Shown piece after piece: positions 1-5,310 of a stretch of DNA of 5,310 nucleotides. Numbering within the stretch: the stretch's first letter is position 1; the number at the start of each line of letters is the position of its first letter. The position numbers were made by a program, and so were the translations under genes. Under the pieces are notes generated by a model, which saw nothing but the letters and a program-made list of their open reading frames with translations, was not told where the DNA came from and did no database searches. The DNA comes from Brevundimonas sp. UBA7635 (lineage in GTDB: Bacteria; Pseudomonadota; Alphaproteobacteria; Caulobacterales; Caulobacteraceae): the NCBI GenBank assembly GCA_002483865.1, contig DLIT01000064.1, positions 712 to 6,021 of the forward strand, written 5' to 3'.

Positions 1-125
1 ATGCCTGCACCCGGCGCGGCCGGACGCACGACCAGCTTGACGCGCTGGCCCGTGTGAACACCCACGCCAGCCGTGATGGCCGGGGCGATGATCGTCTGTT
101 CGTGATGGTCGTTACGGACCGGCAA
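1..125 (-). CDS. lpxC: UDP-3-O-acyl-N-acetylglucosamine deacetylase LpxC, N-terminal 41 codons (partial)
   Basis: LpxC is the cytoplasmic zinc deacetylase that commits UDP-acyl-GlcNAc to lipid A synthesis. Only the first 41 codons are visible; the gene runs off the left edge. The minus-strand translation has the family's N-terminal pattern: a QTIIAPAITAGVGVHTG stretch (residues 10-26) followed by basic and hydrophobic residues ending in RPAAPGAG. GVGVHTG is the recognisable LpxC signature; the zinc ligands lie further on and are not seen. In this frame a TAA occurs at 161-159, and the only usual start codon between it and the conserved block is TTG at 125. A purine-rich AAAGAGAG lies 7 nt before that TTG, which supports it. 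The nearest upstream ATG (about 170-168) is in another frame. The gene follows ftsZ on the same strand, as in other dcw clusters, but a terminator separates them, so it probably has its own promoter. Identity is fairly sure; the start is less so. Confidence 0.8.
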   Translation of the reverse strand, partial: MPVRNDHHEQTIIAPAITAGVGVHTGQRVKLVVRPAAPGAG

Positions 126-184
126 GCTGACACTCTCTTTGTTGCGCGAACCCGGCCATTAAGCATGGTGTTCGCCTCACCTGT

Positions 185-192
185 GATCTAGC
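185..192 (-). promoter_or_regulatory. Candidate -10 element for lpxC
   Basis: The minus strand reads GCTAGATC, a full match to the Caulobacter housekeeping -10 consensus GCTANAWC, about 60 nt upstream of the proposed lpxC TTG. A -35 match at the expected spacing is weak; the nearest candidates are TTTCGGG and, further out, TTGATT. The location fits an independent lpxC promoter between the ftsZ terminator and lpxC. This is an inference from one short motif. Confidence 0.35.
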
Positions 193-274
193 GGGCCGGA
201 AGCAAACCCGAAATCAAAGATGGGTTTCGTATTGTTTCGACCACGACTAGGCCAGGGAGCAGGCCCCAAAGCAG

Positions 275-302
275 AAACGCCCCGGAGACCAGCTCCGGGG
301 CG
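275..302 (-). terminator. Rho-independent terminator of ftsZ
   Basis: A perfect 10-bp GC-rich stem (CGCCCCGGAG at 278-287 against CTCCGGGGCG at 293-302) with a 5-nt loop starts 28 nt past the ftsZ stop codon. Read on the minus strand, the stem is followed directly by TTTCTGCTTT, a short broken U-tract. Strand, distance and structure all fit an intrinsic terminator for ftsZ, which would separate it transcriptionally from lpxC. Confidence 0.8.
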
Positions 303-329
303 CGTCCTCAAGGGTATCCGGCTGACGGC

Positions 330-1910
330 CTAGTTGGCTAGCCGACGCAGGAAGGACGGGATTTCCAGGTCGTCCTCTTCGACATGGCCGGCCCGATAAT
401 CCTGGTTCGGCTGGACCGAGTTGGTCTGGCGCATCTGCTGGGTCGTGCGGTTCGACGATGGCGGGGGGGCATAGGACGGCTGTTGTTGCTGTTGCGCTGG
501 CTGACGCTTGCCACGACCGAACAGGCTCCAACCGCTGCGACGGTGGTCGCGCTCGGCATAGTATTCGTCTTCGACAGCCTGGGGCTCTTCACGACGCGGG
601 GCCGGACGCGGCTCAGGCTGACGCTCCTGACGATCAAAATAGAGGTCGCCCTGCTCCGACGCGGCCGAAGCTGCGTTCTGGCCGCGACCAGCGTTGGATT
701 CGAACTCCTCGACCCAGGGATCCACGATCGGCTCGAGGTTGCGCGGAGCATCGTGGATCACGGGATCGGGCGCGCGGGCAGCCGGGGCTTCAAAGATAGG
801 CTCAGGAGCTGGAGCCGAGGTCGGCGCGGCTTCATGGACCGGTTCAATGCGAACGTCCTGTTGGACCGGAGCCTGCGGGCGCGGTGCGGCACCCGCTGAA
901 CCACGGTTCATGCCAACGCCCTGGGGCTCGATCTTCTGGATCACAGCCTCGTCCATACCGGTGGCGACGACGGAGACGCGGATCTTGCCATCCAGGGCCG
1001 GGTCGAACGCGGCACCGAAGATGATGTTCGCATCGCCGTCTACTTCGGCGGCGATGGCGTTGGCCGCCTCGTCCACTTCCAGCAGGGTCATGTCCAGGCC
1101 GCCGGTAATGTTGACCAGGACAGCCTTGGCCCCCTTGAGGCTGGTTTCATCCAGCAGCGGGTTGGCGATGGCGTTCTGGGCGGCCAGCAGGGCGCGGTCG
1201 TCGCCCGTAGCTTCGCCGGTACCCATCATGGCCTTGCCCATTTCCGACATGACGGCGCGAACGTCGGCAAAGTCGAGGTTGATCAGGCCCGGCAGGATCA
1301 TCAGGTCGGTGATCGAGCGAACGCCCGAATGCAGGACCTGGTCGGCCATGCCGAAGGCGTCGGCAAAGGTCGTGCGCTCATTGGCGACGCGGAACAGGTT
1401 CTGGTTCGGAATGACGATCAGCGTATCGACATAACGCTGCAGCTCAGCCACGCCGGAGTCTGCCAGGCGCATGCGGTGACGGCCTTCAAAGGTGAAGGGC
1501 TTGGTCACGACGCCGACGGTCAGGATGCCGCGATCACGGGCGCACTTGGCGATGACCGGGGCTGCGCCCGTGCCGGTGCCGCCGCCCATGCCGCAGGTGA
1601 TGAATACCATGTGCGCGCCGTCCAGGTGCGCGTGAATCTCGTCGGCGCTTTCCTCGGCGGCATTCATGCCGACTTCGGGGTGCGCGCCCGCGCCCAGACC
1701 CTGGGTGATGGTTTCGCCCAGCTGAATCCGGCGGTCGGTCTTGGCGAAGCTCAAATGCTGGGCATCTGTGTTTGCGACAACGAATTCAACGCCTTCGAGG
1801 CCAGCGTCGATCATGTTGTTGACGGCATTGCCGCCAGCACCACCCACGCCGAACACGACGATCCGCGGCTTCAGTTCAGTGTGTTGCGGCTTTACCAACG
1901 AGAGAGACAT
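330..1910 (-). CDS. ftsZ: Cell division protein FtsZ (bacterial tubulin homologue), complete
   Basis: FtsZ is the GTPase that polymerises at midcell into the Z-ring and recruits the divisome. The 526-residue product is colinear with Caulobacter FtsZ. A short N-terminal tail leads into [19 protein letters not shown] (from residue 14). The tubulin signature GGGTGTG is at about 109-115, and the T7 loop [11 protein letters not shown] at about 211-221 carries the catalytic acidic residues. The folded GTPase core ends near residue 328. Residues of about 330-510 form a long, disordered-looking linker rich in Pro, Gln, Glu, Ala and Arg, including a run of five Gln, as is typical of Caulobacteraceae. 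The conserved partner-binding C-terminal peptide [14 protein letters not shown] is intact. The ATG start aligns with the expected N-terminus; the leader has GGAAGG about 11 nt upstream, a weak, distant Shine-Dalgarno. ftsZ is followed by a terminator and then lpxC, and is divergent from the S9 peptidase gene. No lesions are seen. Confidence 0.98.
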   Translation of the reverse strand: MSLSLVKPQHTELKPRIVVFGVGGAGGNAVNNMIDAGLEGVEFVVANTDAQHLSFAKTDRRIQLGETITQGLGAGAHPEVGMNAAEESADEIHAHLDGAHMVFITCGMGGGTGTGAAPVIAKCARDRGILTVGVVTKPFTFEGRHRMRLADSGVAELQRYVDTLIVIPNQNLFRVANERTTFADAFGMADQVLHSGVRSITDLMILPGLINLDFADVRAVMSEMGKAMMGTGEATGDDRALLAAQNAIANPLLDETSLKGAKAVLVNITGGLDMTLLEVDEAANAIAAEVDGDANIIFGAAFDPALDGKIRVSVVATGMDEAVIQKIEPQGVGMNRGSAGAAPRPQAPVQQDVRIEPVHEAAPTSAPAPEPIFEAPAARAPDPVIHDAPRNLEPIVDPWVEEFESNAGRGQNAASAASEQGDLYFDRQERQPEPRPAPRREEPQAVEDEYYAERDHRRSGWSLFGRGKRQPAQQQQQPSYAPPPSSNRTTQQMRQTNSVQPNQDYRAGHVEEDDLEIPSFLRRLAN

Positions 1911-1915
1911 ACCTG

Positions 1916-1931
1916 TTCCGACCTTCCGACC
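1916..1931 (-). repeat. Tandem 8-bp repeat in the ftsZ leader
   Basis: The minus strand carries GGTCGGAA twice in tandem, immediately upstream of the ftsZ start (5 nt to the ATG). It overlaps the only purine-rich sequence available as a ribosome binding site (GGAAGG across the repeat junction). Its role is unknown; it may simply be a small duplication in the translation initiation region. Confidence 0.6.
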
Positions 1932-1962
1932 CTGCCCCGCTTTCCAATCCGAAATCCCCGCC

Positions 1963-1967
1963 GAATC
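1963..1967. promoter_or_regulatory. GANTC site (CcrM methylation target), leader-proximal
   Basis: GAATC on the plus strand, about 53 bp upstream of the ftsZ start and probably inside the 5' untranslated region. CcrM methylates the adenine of GANTC in Caulobacter and relatives, and GcrA reads this mark at promoters including ftsZ. The motif is directly visible; its use here is inferred from the gene and lineage. Confidence 0.45.
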
Positions 1968-1984
1968 GCATTGGTTTTGAGCGC

Positions 1985-2030
1985 GTTAAGGGAAACCCTT
2001 TTTACGTTAACGGAGTCTTACTTTGGTTAA
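1985..2030. promoter_or_regulatory. Three helically phased GTTAA half-sites
   Basis: GTTAA occurs at 1985-1989, 2006-2010 and 2026-2030, so the copies are 21 and 20 bp apart, close to two turns of B-DNA. The first two are extended to CGTTAA. TTAA(C) is the half-site of the response regulator CtrA, so same-face repetition suggests cooperative binding by dimers. A short inverted repeat, AAGGG-AAA-CCCTT (1988-2000), lies between the first two. No second full TTAA-N7-TTAA box is formed by the outer copies. Confidence 0.45.
2006..2021 (-). promoter_or_regulatory. CtrA-type binding box with a nested CcrM GANTC site
   Basis: The minus strand reads GTAAGACTCCGTTAAC, matching eight of nine defined bases of the CtrA consensus TTAA-N7-TTAAC (only the first base differs). 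In Caulobacter, CtrA represses ftsZ, so the location is as expected. The 7-bp spacer holds GACTC (2013-2017), a CcrM methylation target, so the cell-cycle regulator and the methylation mark would share one site. The box lies just downstream of a plausible ftsZ -10, where bound CtrA would block initiation. The motif is seen; binding is inferred. Confidence 0.6.
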
Positions 2031-2056
2031 TATGAGTCGGCTTTATTGAAAGGCAA
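2027..2056 (-). promoter_or_regulatory. Candidate ftsZ promoter
   Basis: On the minus strand TTGCCT (2056-2051) is followed by ATATTA (2033-2028) at a 17-bp spacing, with TATTAA one base further on. Transcription would start near 2020, giving a leader of about 110 nt and placing the CtrA-type box at roughly the start site. Matches are partial and the Caulobacter-type GCTANAWC element is absent, so this is a tentative placement. Confidence 0.35.
2034..2038. promoter_or_regulatory. GANTC site (CcrM methylation target), promoter-proximal
   Basis: GAGTC on the plus strand, between the proposed -10 and -35 elements of ftsZ and 21 bp from the GANTC nested in the CtrA box (2013). With the copy at 1963 it makes three GANTC sites in 76 bp of the intergenic region. 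This fits the GcrA/CcrM control of ftsZ known in Caulobacter; the function here is inferred. Confidence 0.45.
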
Positions 2057-2172
2057 GAATGCAGCAGGGGACAGACAATCTGAATTTCCGCTTCCGGCTC
2101 AAACTCCTTATTGCAGCGCGCACCGGCATTTGGTTGATTTGTCTCATGAAGCTGCGCCATCGGGGGCAGTGT

Positions 2173-2180
2173 GGGAGGGG
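2173..2180 (+). promoter_or_regulatory. Ribosome binding site of the S9 peptidase gene
   Basis: GGGAGGGG, a strong Shine-Dalgarno, sits 5 nt before the ATG at 2186. It decides the start: an in-frame GTG at 2171 would place this motif inside the coding sequence and add five residues ahead of a normal signal peptide. Confidence 0.75.
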
Positions 2181-2185
2181 TCCCT

Positions 2186-4234
2186 ATGAAACGATTTACC
2201 AGCGCCAGCGTGGCCGCCATTCTGGCTGTGACCTGTGCCGGTCCCGCGTTCGCCCAGAGCGACGCTGCGCCAGTCCCTGCAACGTCTTCGGCAGTCCTGC
2301 CGCCCAGCATCGAGGCCCTGGCGGCCTTTCCAGTGATGTCCAGCTTTGCGGTCTCGCCTGACGGCAAGCACATCGCGGCCCTGCAGGCGCGCGGCGAAGA
2401 CCAGGTGATCCTGGTCTGGGAGACAGCGGACCTGAGCAAGGACCCGACCGTCATCGGCTCCGCGCAGATGAAGATCCGCGGCGTCACCTTCGTCAAGAAT
2501 GACGTCCTGGGCGTGTCGATGTGGCAGCCCTATGACGCCGCACGCGGGACCGTCATCAAGACCTTCCTGAGCAAGTTCCTGCTGACGGATCTCCAGGGCC
2601 GTTCGTGGAAGGACCCGGTCAACTCCTTCCGTCCCCAATCGCGCCAGGAAGAAGAATTCCTCAAGATCTCCACGCCCAGTGTTCTGGACACCCTGCCCAA
2701 TGATCCTGACCACATACTGATCACGCTCAACTCGGACGTCCTGCGCCTGAACGTCAGGTCCAACCGCGCCGAGCGCGTTATGCGAGCCAATGAGCGCGTG
2801 ATCGGTTATGCCACTGACCTGAACGGCGATATCCGCGTACGCAGCATCGCCAATCGCGACGGTGACGGCCTGTATGTAGCCAGCCAGTTCCGCAATGCGA
2901 GCGGCGGCTGGGATGAGCACATCCGCAGCTACATCAAGAACCGTGAAGTGTTCTCGGTCATCGGTTTCAGTACAGATCCCAATATCGCCTATGTGATTTC
3001 CAATCGCGGGCGCGACAAGTCGGCCGTCTATGAATACGATATTGCCCGCCGCCAGCTAGGCGAGGTTGTCTTTGAACACCCCCTGTTCGACACCACCAGC
3101 ATGGCCATCAACCGTGTGAGCGGTCCCAACTTTGGCGAAGTTCGCGCGGTTTCCTATCAAGGGCCGCGTACGACCGAGTTTCCGATTGCCCCAAGCTACG
3201 AAGCCCTGGTCACGGGCCTTGAACAGGCCCTGGACATTGCCCGGACCCCGCTGGCCGTAACCGATCCGGCAACAGGCCAGACCCGCAATATCAGCTATGC
3301 CTCGGATCGATATCTGCGCATTGTCGCGGCCTCGCAGGACTGGAACACCGTCGTCGTCTGGGCCGGGGCGTCAGACGATCCAGGCACCTATCATATCTTC
3401 CAGAATGGTCAGTTGACCGCCTTGGGCAGCCCCTATCCGCAGATCAAGCCGGAAAGCATCGGCAAGACAGAACTGGTCTATTACAAGGCGCGTGATGGAC
3501 TGGATATCCCGGCCTTCCTCAGCAAGCCGCCCGCAGACATCTATGGTCCCGGCCCCTACCCCGCTGTGATCATGCCTCACGGGGGCCCCTGGGCACGTGA
3601 CGAGTTGACCTGGGACTCCTCATCCTGGCGCGCCATGATGACGTCACGTGGCTACGCTGTCCTGCAACCGCAATATCGCGGTTCAGACGGCTGGGGCCAA
3701 CGCCTCTGGCTGGCGGGAGACAATGAATGGGGCCAGAAGATGCAGGACGACAAGGATGATGGTGCCCGCTGGCTGATTGAGCAGGGGGTCGCTGAGCCCG
3801 AACGTATCGCCATGTTCGGCTTCTCCTACGGCGGCTATGCGGCCATGGTGGCCGGGATCCGGCCCGAAGGCCTCTACAAGTGCGCCATTGCCGGTGCCGG
3901 TGTCTCGGACCTGGGTCGAATTCGCTCCAGCCTGTTCCAGAACCCCTACACGCGCGAAGCGCAGCGCGAGACCGTGAACGGTCTGAACCCGATTGCCCGC
4001 GCTAATGAAGTGTCCATTCCCATGATGGTCTTTACCGGCGACCGCGACCAGACCGTTCCACAGGAACATTCGGACCTGTTCGTCAGTCGCGCCCGCTCCA
4101 GTGGGCAGCCAATCGACTATCACCTGATCAAGGATTATGGGCACGGGCCGGCGTGGACGCGCACCATCATGGCCGAGCAACTGGCTCATATTGACGACTA
4201 CCTGAAGACCGGCTGCGGCGGCTCGGGGCTCTAG
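2186..4234 (+). CDS. Exported S9-family (prolyl oligopeptidase-type) serine peptidase
   Basis: The 682-residue product is a secreted alpha/beta-hydrolase peptidase that probably cleaves short peptides in the periplasm; the exact substrate cannot be read from the sequence. Residues 1-23 are a Sec signal peptide (basic MKR, hydrophobic core, AFA before Gln24). No canonical lipobox is present. Residues of about 40-420 form the N-terminal beta-propeller-like domain typical of S9 enzymes, with weakly conserved repeats such as FAVSPDGKHIAAL. The C-terminal catalytic domain begins around 440 and has the oxyanion motif HGGP (465-468), QYRGSDGWG, the nucleophile elbow GFSYGGY with Ser547, Asp621 in GDRDQTVP and His653 in DYGHGP. 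The triad is complete and the length fits the S9B/S9C type. ATG 2186 is preferred over GTG 2171 because of the Shine-Dalgarno and signal peptide. The gene is divergent from ftsZ with a 275-bp shared upstream region and appears monocistronic, being followed by IS remnants. A role in division is not implied. Confidence 0.93.
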   Translation: MKRFTSASVAAILAVTCAGPAFAQSDAAPVPATSSAVLPPSIEALAAFPVMSSFAVSPDGKHIAALQARGEDQVILVWETADLSKDPTVIGSAQMKIRGVTFVKNDVLGVSMWQPYDAARGTVIKTFLSKFLLTDLQGRSWKDPVNSFRPQSRQEEEFLKISTPSVLDTLPNDPDHILITLNSDVLRLNVRSNRAERVMRANERVIGYATDLNGDIRVRSIANRDGDGLYVASQFRNASGGWDEHIRSYIKNREVFSVIGFSTDPNIAYVISNRGRDKSAVYEYDIARRQLGEVVFEHPLFDTTSMAINRVSGPNFGEVRAVSYQGPRTTEFPIAPSYEALVTGLEQALDIARTPLAVTDPATGQTRNISYASDRYLRIVAASQDWNTVVVWAGASDDPGTYHIFQNGQLTALGSPYPQIKPESIGKTELVYYKARDGLDIPAFLSKPPADIYGPGPYPAVIMPHGGPWARDELTWDSSSWRAMMTSRGYAVLQPQYRGSDGWGQRLWLAGDNEWGQKMQDDKDDGARWLIEQGVAEPERIAMFGFSYGGYAAMVAGIRPEGLYKCAIAGAGVSDLGRIRSSLFQNPYTREAQRETVNGLNPIARANEVSIPMMVFTGDRDQTVPQEHSDLFVSRARSSGQPIDYHLIKDYGHGPAWTRTIMAEQLAHIDDYLKTGCGGSGL

Positions 4235-4236
4235 AT

Positions 4237-4296
4237 GGCATCGGCTCGGGGGCGAGCACAGGCATCACGACCGCAGTTCGCCCCCGAGACGATGCC
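4237..4296. terminator. Long inverted repeat, possible terminator of the S9 peptidase gene
   Basis: The arms GGCATCGGCTCGGGGGCGA (4237-4255) and 4278-4296 pair over 19 bp with one mismatch and enclose a 22-nt loop. The structure begins two bases after the peptidase stop codon, where a terminator is expected, but no U-tract follows on either strand. The right arm also reads as IS481-like transposase codons (SSPPRRCP region), so the palindrome may have arisen by inverted duplication at the edge of the IS fragment. It could still stop or stabilise transcripts. Confidence 0.45.
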
Positions 4297-4620
4297 CGCA
4301 CAGGACGGAGCCTGAACGGGTAGCCAGGACCGAAGCCCTCCGCCGCCAGGGGATGAGGGGCCCCAGATCGCCCGCAGGCTGGGCATGGCGCACTCGACGG
4401 TCGGGCTGACCCTGCGTCGCCTGGGCCTTGGCTGGCTCGCCCAGCTGGGCCCCAGGCCGCTGTCGTCCGCTACGAGCGTGATCGTCCCGGCAAAATGATC
4501 CACCCCGACATCAAGAAACTGCGCCGGTTCGCACGGGCCGGTCATCAGGTCACCGGCGACCGCCAGGCCGGGCGATCGCGTCGTTGATCTGCGTGTGGAC
4601 GGTGAGACGGTTCACGTCAT
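4248..4620 (+). pseudogene. IS481-family transposase fragment (frameshifted)
   Basis: Read across three frames this gives an internal IS481-type segment. Frame 3 (about 4269-4364): DRSSPPRRCPHRTEPE followed by RVARTEALRRQGMRGP. Frame 2 (4364 to about 4455): the HTH stretch QIARRLGMAHSTVGLTLRR with GLGWLAQLGPRP. Frame 1 (about 4456-4575): VVRYERDRPGKMIHPD, then IKKLRRFARAGHQVTGDR. The last block is the family's hallmark entry into the DDE integrase core, and Asp at 4507-4509 is the first catalytic acidic residue. Two single-base losses (near 4364 and near 4455) explain the frame changes. About the first 50-60 residues and the later catalytic Asp and Glu are missing. A GETVHV motif near 4601 may be the last IS481-like piece, so the right border is uncertain by some tens of bases. 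Family assignment is from memory of conserved motifs. Confidence 0.72.
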
Positions 4621-4621
4621 G

Positions 4622-5310
4622 CTGGTGCCTGACACCGGGCGAGTGTCGTGAATCGGCGAGGGGCGCAGCCGCGCCGCAGTCCGGCCGTTCTTCGAGGCTC
4701 TCGGCCCTCAGGGCTGTGCGCGGATCGAGGCCGTGGCGATGGACATGAACACCGCCTTCGGCCTGGAGGTGCGCCGCCACTGTCCAAAGGCCCGCGTGGG
4801 CTACGATCTGTTCCACGTCATCGCCAAGTACGGTCGCGAGGTGATCGGTCGAGTGCGCGTGACGCCTCAACCAGCGCCGCACGACAAGCCGGTGCGCCGG
4901 GTCGTGAAGCAGGCTCATTGGTTGCTGCTGCGCAATCCAACGAACGTGAAGACGCCAGCGTACAAGGTTCGGATCGACGAGGTCCTGGCCGCCAACCAAT
5001 CCCTCATGACGGTCTACGTCATCAAGGAACAGCTCAGGATGCTGTGGACGGCACCTATCGCCAGGACGTGGCGGTCCGCCTGGAACCAATGGATGGCCCA
5101 CGCACAGGAAAGCGGCATCCCTGCCCGATCCTGTTCGCCAGGCGTTACACCCCTACTGACACGGCATTCTAAGCCCGGTGCGCTCGCCCATGCACACCGG
5201 CCAGTTGGAAGGCGTCAACAACAGGATCAAGGTCATCAAGCGGATGGCCTACGGCTACCGCGATAGCACCTACTTCTTCCTGGAACCCAAAGCCGCCTTC
5301 CCCGGTAATC
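4622..5310 (+). pseudogene. ISL3-family transposase, 3' two-thirds, degraded
   Basis: ISL3 transposases are DDE enzymes. This remnant matches the central and C-terminal part. Frame 2 (to 5125) has VPDTGRVS, a TGA at 4649 where Trp is expected, IGEGRSRAAVRPFFEALG, AVAMDMNTAF with the second catalytic Asp at 4742-4744, YDLFHVIAKYGREVI, HDKPVRRVVKQAHWLLLRN, LDE-like IDEVLAANQSLMTVYVIKEQ and AHAQESGIPA. A single-base loss at about 5126-5131 moves it to frame 1 (LFARRY), and another near 5150 to frame 3 (PY, then TGA at 5157, HGILSPVRSPMHTG). The end has QLEGVNNRIKVIKRMAYGYR, with the catalytic Glu at 5208-5210, and finishes in AAFPGN at the window edge, a few codons short of the usual terminus. 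The segment before HDKP looks about one codon short. The N-terminal zinc-binding and HTH domains and the first catalytic Asp are absent. It cannot encode an active enzyme. Confidence 0.87.

Larger units (their letters stand above)
4237..5310 (+). mobile_element. Degenerate composite of IS481- and ISL3-family remnants
   Basis: Everything after the peptidase gene can be read as decayed transposase sequence on the plus strand, in shifting frames. The first third resembles IS481 and the rest resembles ISL3, with the switch near 4620. Neither transposase is complete: the IS481 piece lacks its N-terminus and most of its catalytic core, and the ISL3 piece lacks its zinc-finger and HTH N-terminus. 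No terminal inverted repeat pair or target duplication was identified within the window, and the right end runs off the edge. This is an immobile scar of at least two insertions plus deletion. Confidence 0.75.

Noticed and set aside
480..500. CAG/CTG-like run giving five Gln in FtsZ as a special repeat element
   Set aside because: Short Gln runs are common in the disordered FtsZ linker; nothing suggests more than ordinary linker variation.
384..2030. Several long plus-strand open frames antisense to ftsZ (384-899, 694-1434, 1329-2030)
   Set aside because: They mirror the codon bias of a high-GC gene on the other strand. Their products are low in recognisable motifs, and ftsZ explains the region fully.
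2135..2160. Promoter of the peptidase gene (TTGCAG near 2111 with TTGATT near 2134)
   Set aside because: Spacing is acceptable, but the -10 matches only about three of six positions and no Caulobacter-type element is visible, so it was not annotated.
2171..2185. GTG at 2171 as the start of the S9 peptidase
   Set aside because: It would place the Shine-Dalgarno sequence inside the gene and add residues before an otherwise standard signal peptide; ATG 2186 is better.
2002..2920. Minus-strand open frames across the intergenic region and the start of the peptidase gene
   Set aside because: They overlap the promoter region and the confidently assigned peptidase in antisense, with no protein-family motifs and no good ribosome binding site.
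3683..4189. Minus-strand open frame of 168 codons inside the peptidase catalytic domain
   Set aside because: It is an antisense shadow of the conserved S9 catalytic region.
4231..5101. Minus-strand open frames of 104 and 183 codons across the IS region
   Set aside because: The plus strand gives clear IS481 and ISL3 motifs over the same bases; the reverse frames show none.
4648..5172. Plus-strand frame 1 open frame of 174 codons as a separate gene
   Set aside because: It is off-frame to the ISL3 remnant, except for LFARRY near its end, which is part of the frameshifted transposase.

Overview
The window looks like chromosomal DNA from an alphaproteobacterium of the Caulobacteraceae (Brevundimonas or a close relative). 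This rests on a FtsZ that closely resembles Caulobacter FtsZ, including the terminal [11 protein letters not shown] peptide and a long Pro/Gln/Glu-rich linker; on ftsZ being followed by lpxC; on high GC with strong third-position GC bias; and on a ftsZ upstream region carrying a CtrA-like box and GANTC (CcrM) sites. The genus is an inference.

Layout. Positions 1-125 (minus) hold the first 41 codons of lpxC (lipid A synthesis), cut by the window edge. Positions 126-329 are the lpxC leader plus a good intrinsic terminator (275-302) for the gene before it. Positions 330-1910 (minus) are complete ftsZ (526 codons). Positions 1911-2185 form a divergent regulatory region with three GANTC sites, a CtrA-type box with a GANTC nested in its spacer, and three GTTAA words spaced about two helical turns apart. 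Positions 2186-4234 (plus) encode an exported 682-residue S9-family serine peptidase with an intact Ser/Asp/His triad.

From just after the peptidase stop to the window end (about 4237-5310) the DNA is dead insertion-sequence material: an internal piece of an IS481-family transposase with two frameshifts, joined near 4620 to the 3' two-thirds of an ISL3-family transposase with two stops and two frameshifts. A 19-bp inverted repeat with one mismatch lies at the start of this stretch.

ffsZ and lpxC form the usual tail of the division and cell-wall (dcw) cluster, but the gene just upstream of ftsZ is not ftsA. A divergent peptidase and IS debris lie there instead, which suggests a local rearrangement. 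I see no CRISPR array, RNA gene or new defence or metabolic system. The most interesting parts are the ftsZ control region and the chimeric IS scar.
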